From positions 712,427-776,426 of the forward strand of contig NZ_FNRM01000001.1 of assembly GCF_900107845.1 (NCBI RefSeq): 64,000 nt of DNA, given 5' to 3'. Below the pieces are notes generated by a model. It saw only the letters and a list, made by a program, of their open reading frames with translations, was not told the origin of the DNA and ran no database searches. Source of the stretch: Alkalimonas amylolytica (GTDB taxonomy: Bacteria > Pseudomonadota > Gammaproteobacteria > Enterobacterales > Alteromonadaceae). The position numbers and the translations under genes were made by a program. Below are positions 63,845 through 64,000 of the stretch, piece by piece. Each line of letters opens with the position of its first letter. The first letter of the stretch is position 1.

Positions 63845-64000
63845 ATGGTTAAGCCTCTCGGGCAATTAGTACAGGTTAGCTTAACGTGTCGCCACGCTTC
63901 CACACCCTGCCTATCAACGTTGTGGTCTCCAACGACCCTTTAGCAGACTTAAAGTCTGAGGGATAACTCATCTTGTGGCCGGCTTCCCGCTTAGATGCTT
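63845..64000 (-). rRNA. rrl: 23S ribosomal RNA, 3' end only (runs off the window)
   Basis: Minus-strand sequence ending CTGTACTAATTGCCCGAGAGGCTTAACC is the conserved 23S 3' terminus. Only the last 156 bases lie in the window. The spacer to 5S is about 73 bp and holds no tRNA. The exact 3' end is set by comparison with the known end and may differ by 1-2 bases. Confidence 0.93.

Noticed and set aside
63469..63852. Open frame of 127 codons near the right edge
   Set aside because: It overlaps the rRNA terminator and 5S rRNA, so it is a chance frame.
1..64000. CRISPR array
   Set aside because: No regularly spaced direct repeats of 24-40 bases were noticed, and no cas genes; the large helicase is not a clear Cas3.

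Overview
The window is bacterial chromosome from a gammaproteobacterium. Core gene content and order (rpmB-rpmG-mutM, radC/coaBC, pyrE-rph/yicC, gmk-rpoZ-spoT-ridA...recG, recQ, and an rRNA operon at the right edge) fit the Alteromonadales/Chromatiales-like group, for example the Rheinheimera/Alishewanella lineage. That placement is an inference from gene order and protein style, not a database match. The core is GC-rich; two accessory blocks are visibly AT-richer.

Layout. (1) 1-4.8 kb: end of an outer-membrane barrel gene, mutM with a coupled membrane-anchored protein, ribosomal genes rpmG/rpmB with a clear promoter and terminator, radC, coaBC. (2) 4.8-8.0 kb: an AT-rich, same-strand four-gene cassette (SAM methyltransferase, radical SAM enzyme, membrane-anchored phosphoribosyltransferase-like protein, MazG-like pyrophosphohydrolase) that occupies the place where dut/slmA often lie. 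(3) 8.3-11.2 kb: dgkA, pyrE, rph, yicC. (4) 11.13-47.90 kb: an integrative island of about 36.8 kb inserted in the 3' end of yicC, bounded by an imperfect 22-bp direct repeat whose two copies both encode the YicC C-terminus QIQNIE-stop with synonymous differences. (5) 47.9-63.3 kb: core genes resume (DUF4442 protein, gmk, rpoZ, spoT, ridA, three tandem periplasmic binding proteins, recG, rarD, a thioesterase, recQ, a degenerate GGDEF/EAL membrane protein). (6) 63.6-64 kb: 5S rRNA and the 3' end of 23S rRNA, minus strand.

The island is a layered defence island. Reading on the minus strand, one long operon runs hsdR - hsdS - ptuA-like ATPase - ptuB-like HNH nuclease - hsdM - GHKL/sacsin-like ATPase with a C-terminal DUF3883 nuclease-like domain - ankyrin protein. 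A Septu-like pair therefore sits inside a type I restriction-modification operon, as PrrC/RloC-type nucleases do in other hsd loci. Upstream of it, a second minus-strand operon encodes a large SF2 helicase with a C-terminal PD-(D/E)XK-like domain, followed by a 687-residue protein with a weak MID/PIWI-like signature. A BrxR/CapW-type WYL regulator is divergent from it. This pair is the best candidate for an undescribed system. To the right lie two tandemly arranged modules of the form WYL - cargo - AlpA. The first is intact, with an alpha/beta hydrolase pair as cargo. In the second the WYL gene is a pseudogene and the cargo is a stand-alone PD-(D/E)XK protein. The island backbone follows: RadC-like protein, small tyrosine recombinase, XRE regulator, lipoprotein, YagK/YfjJ-like replication protein, winged-helix protein and ribbon-helix-helix protein. 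Insertion at yicC, AlpA-type factors and a RadC-like gene resemble the mobilizable genomic islands that use the yicC site, but no conjugation machinery is visible, so mobility would need a helper.
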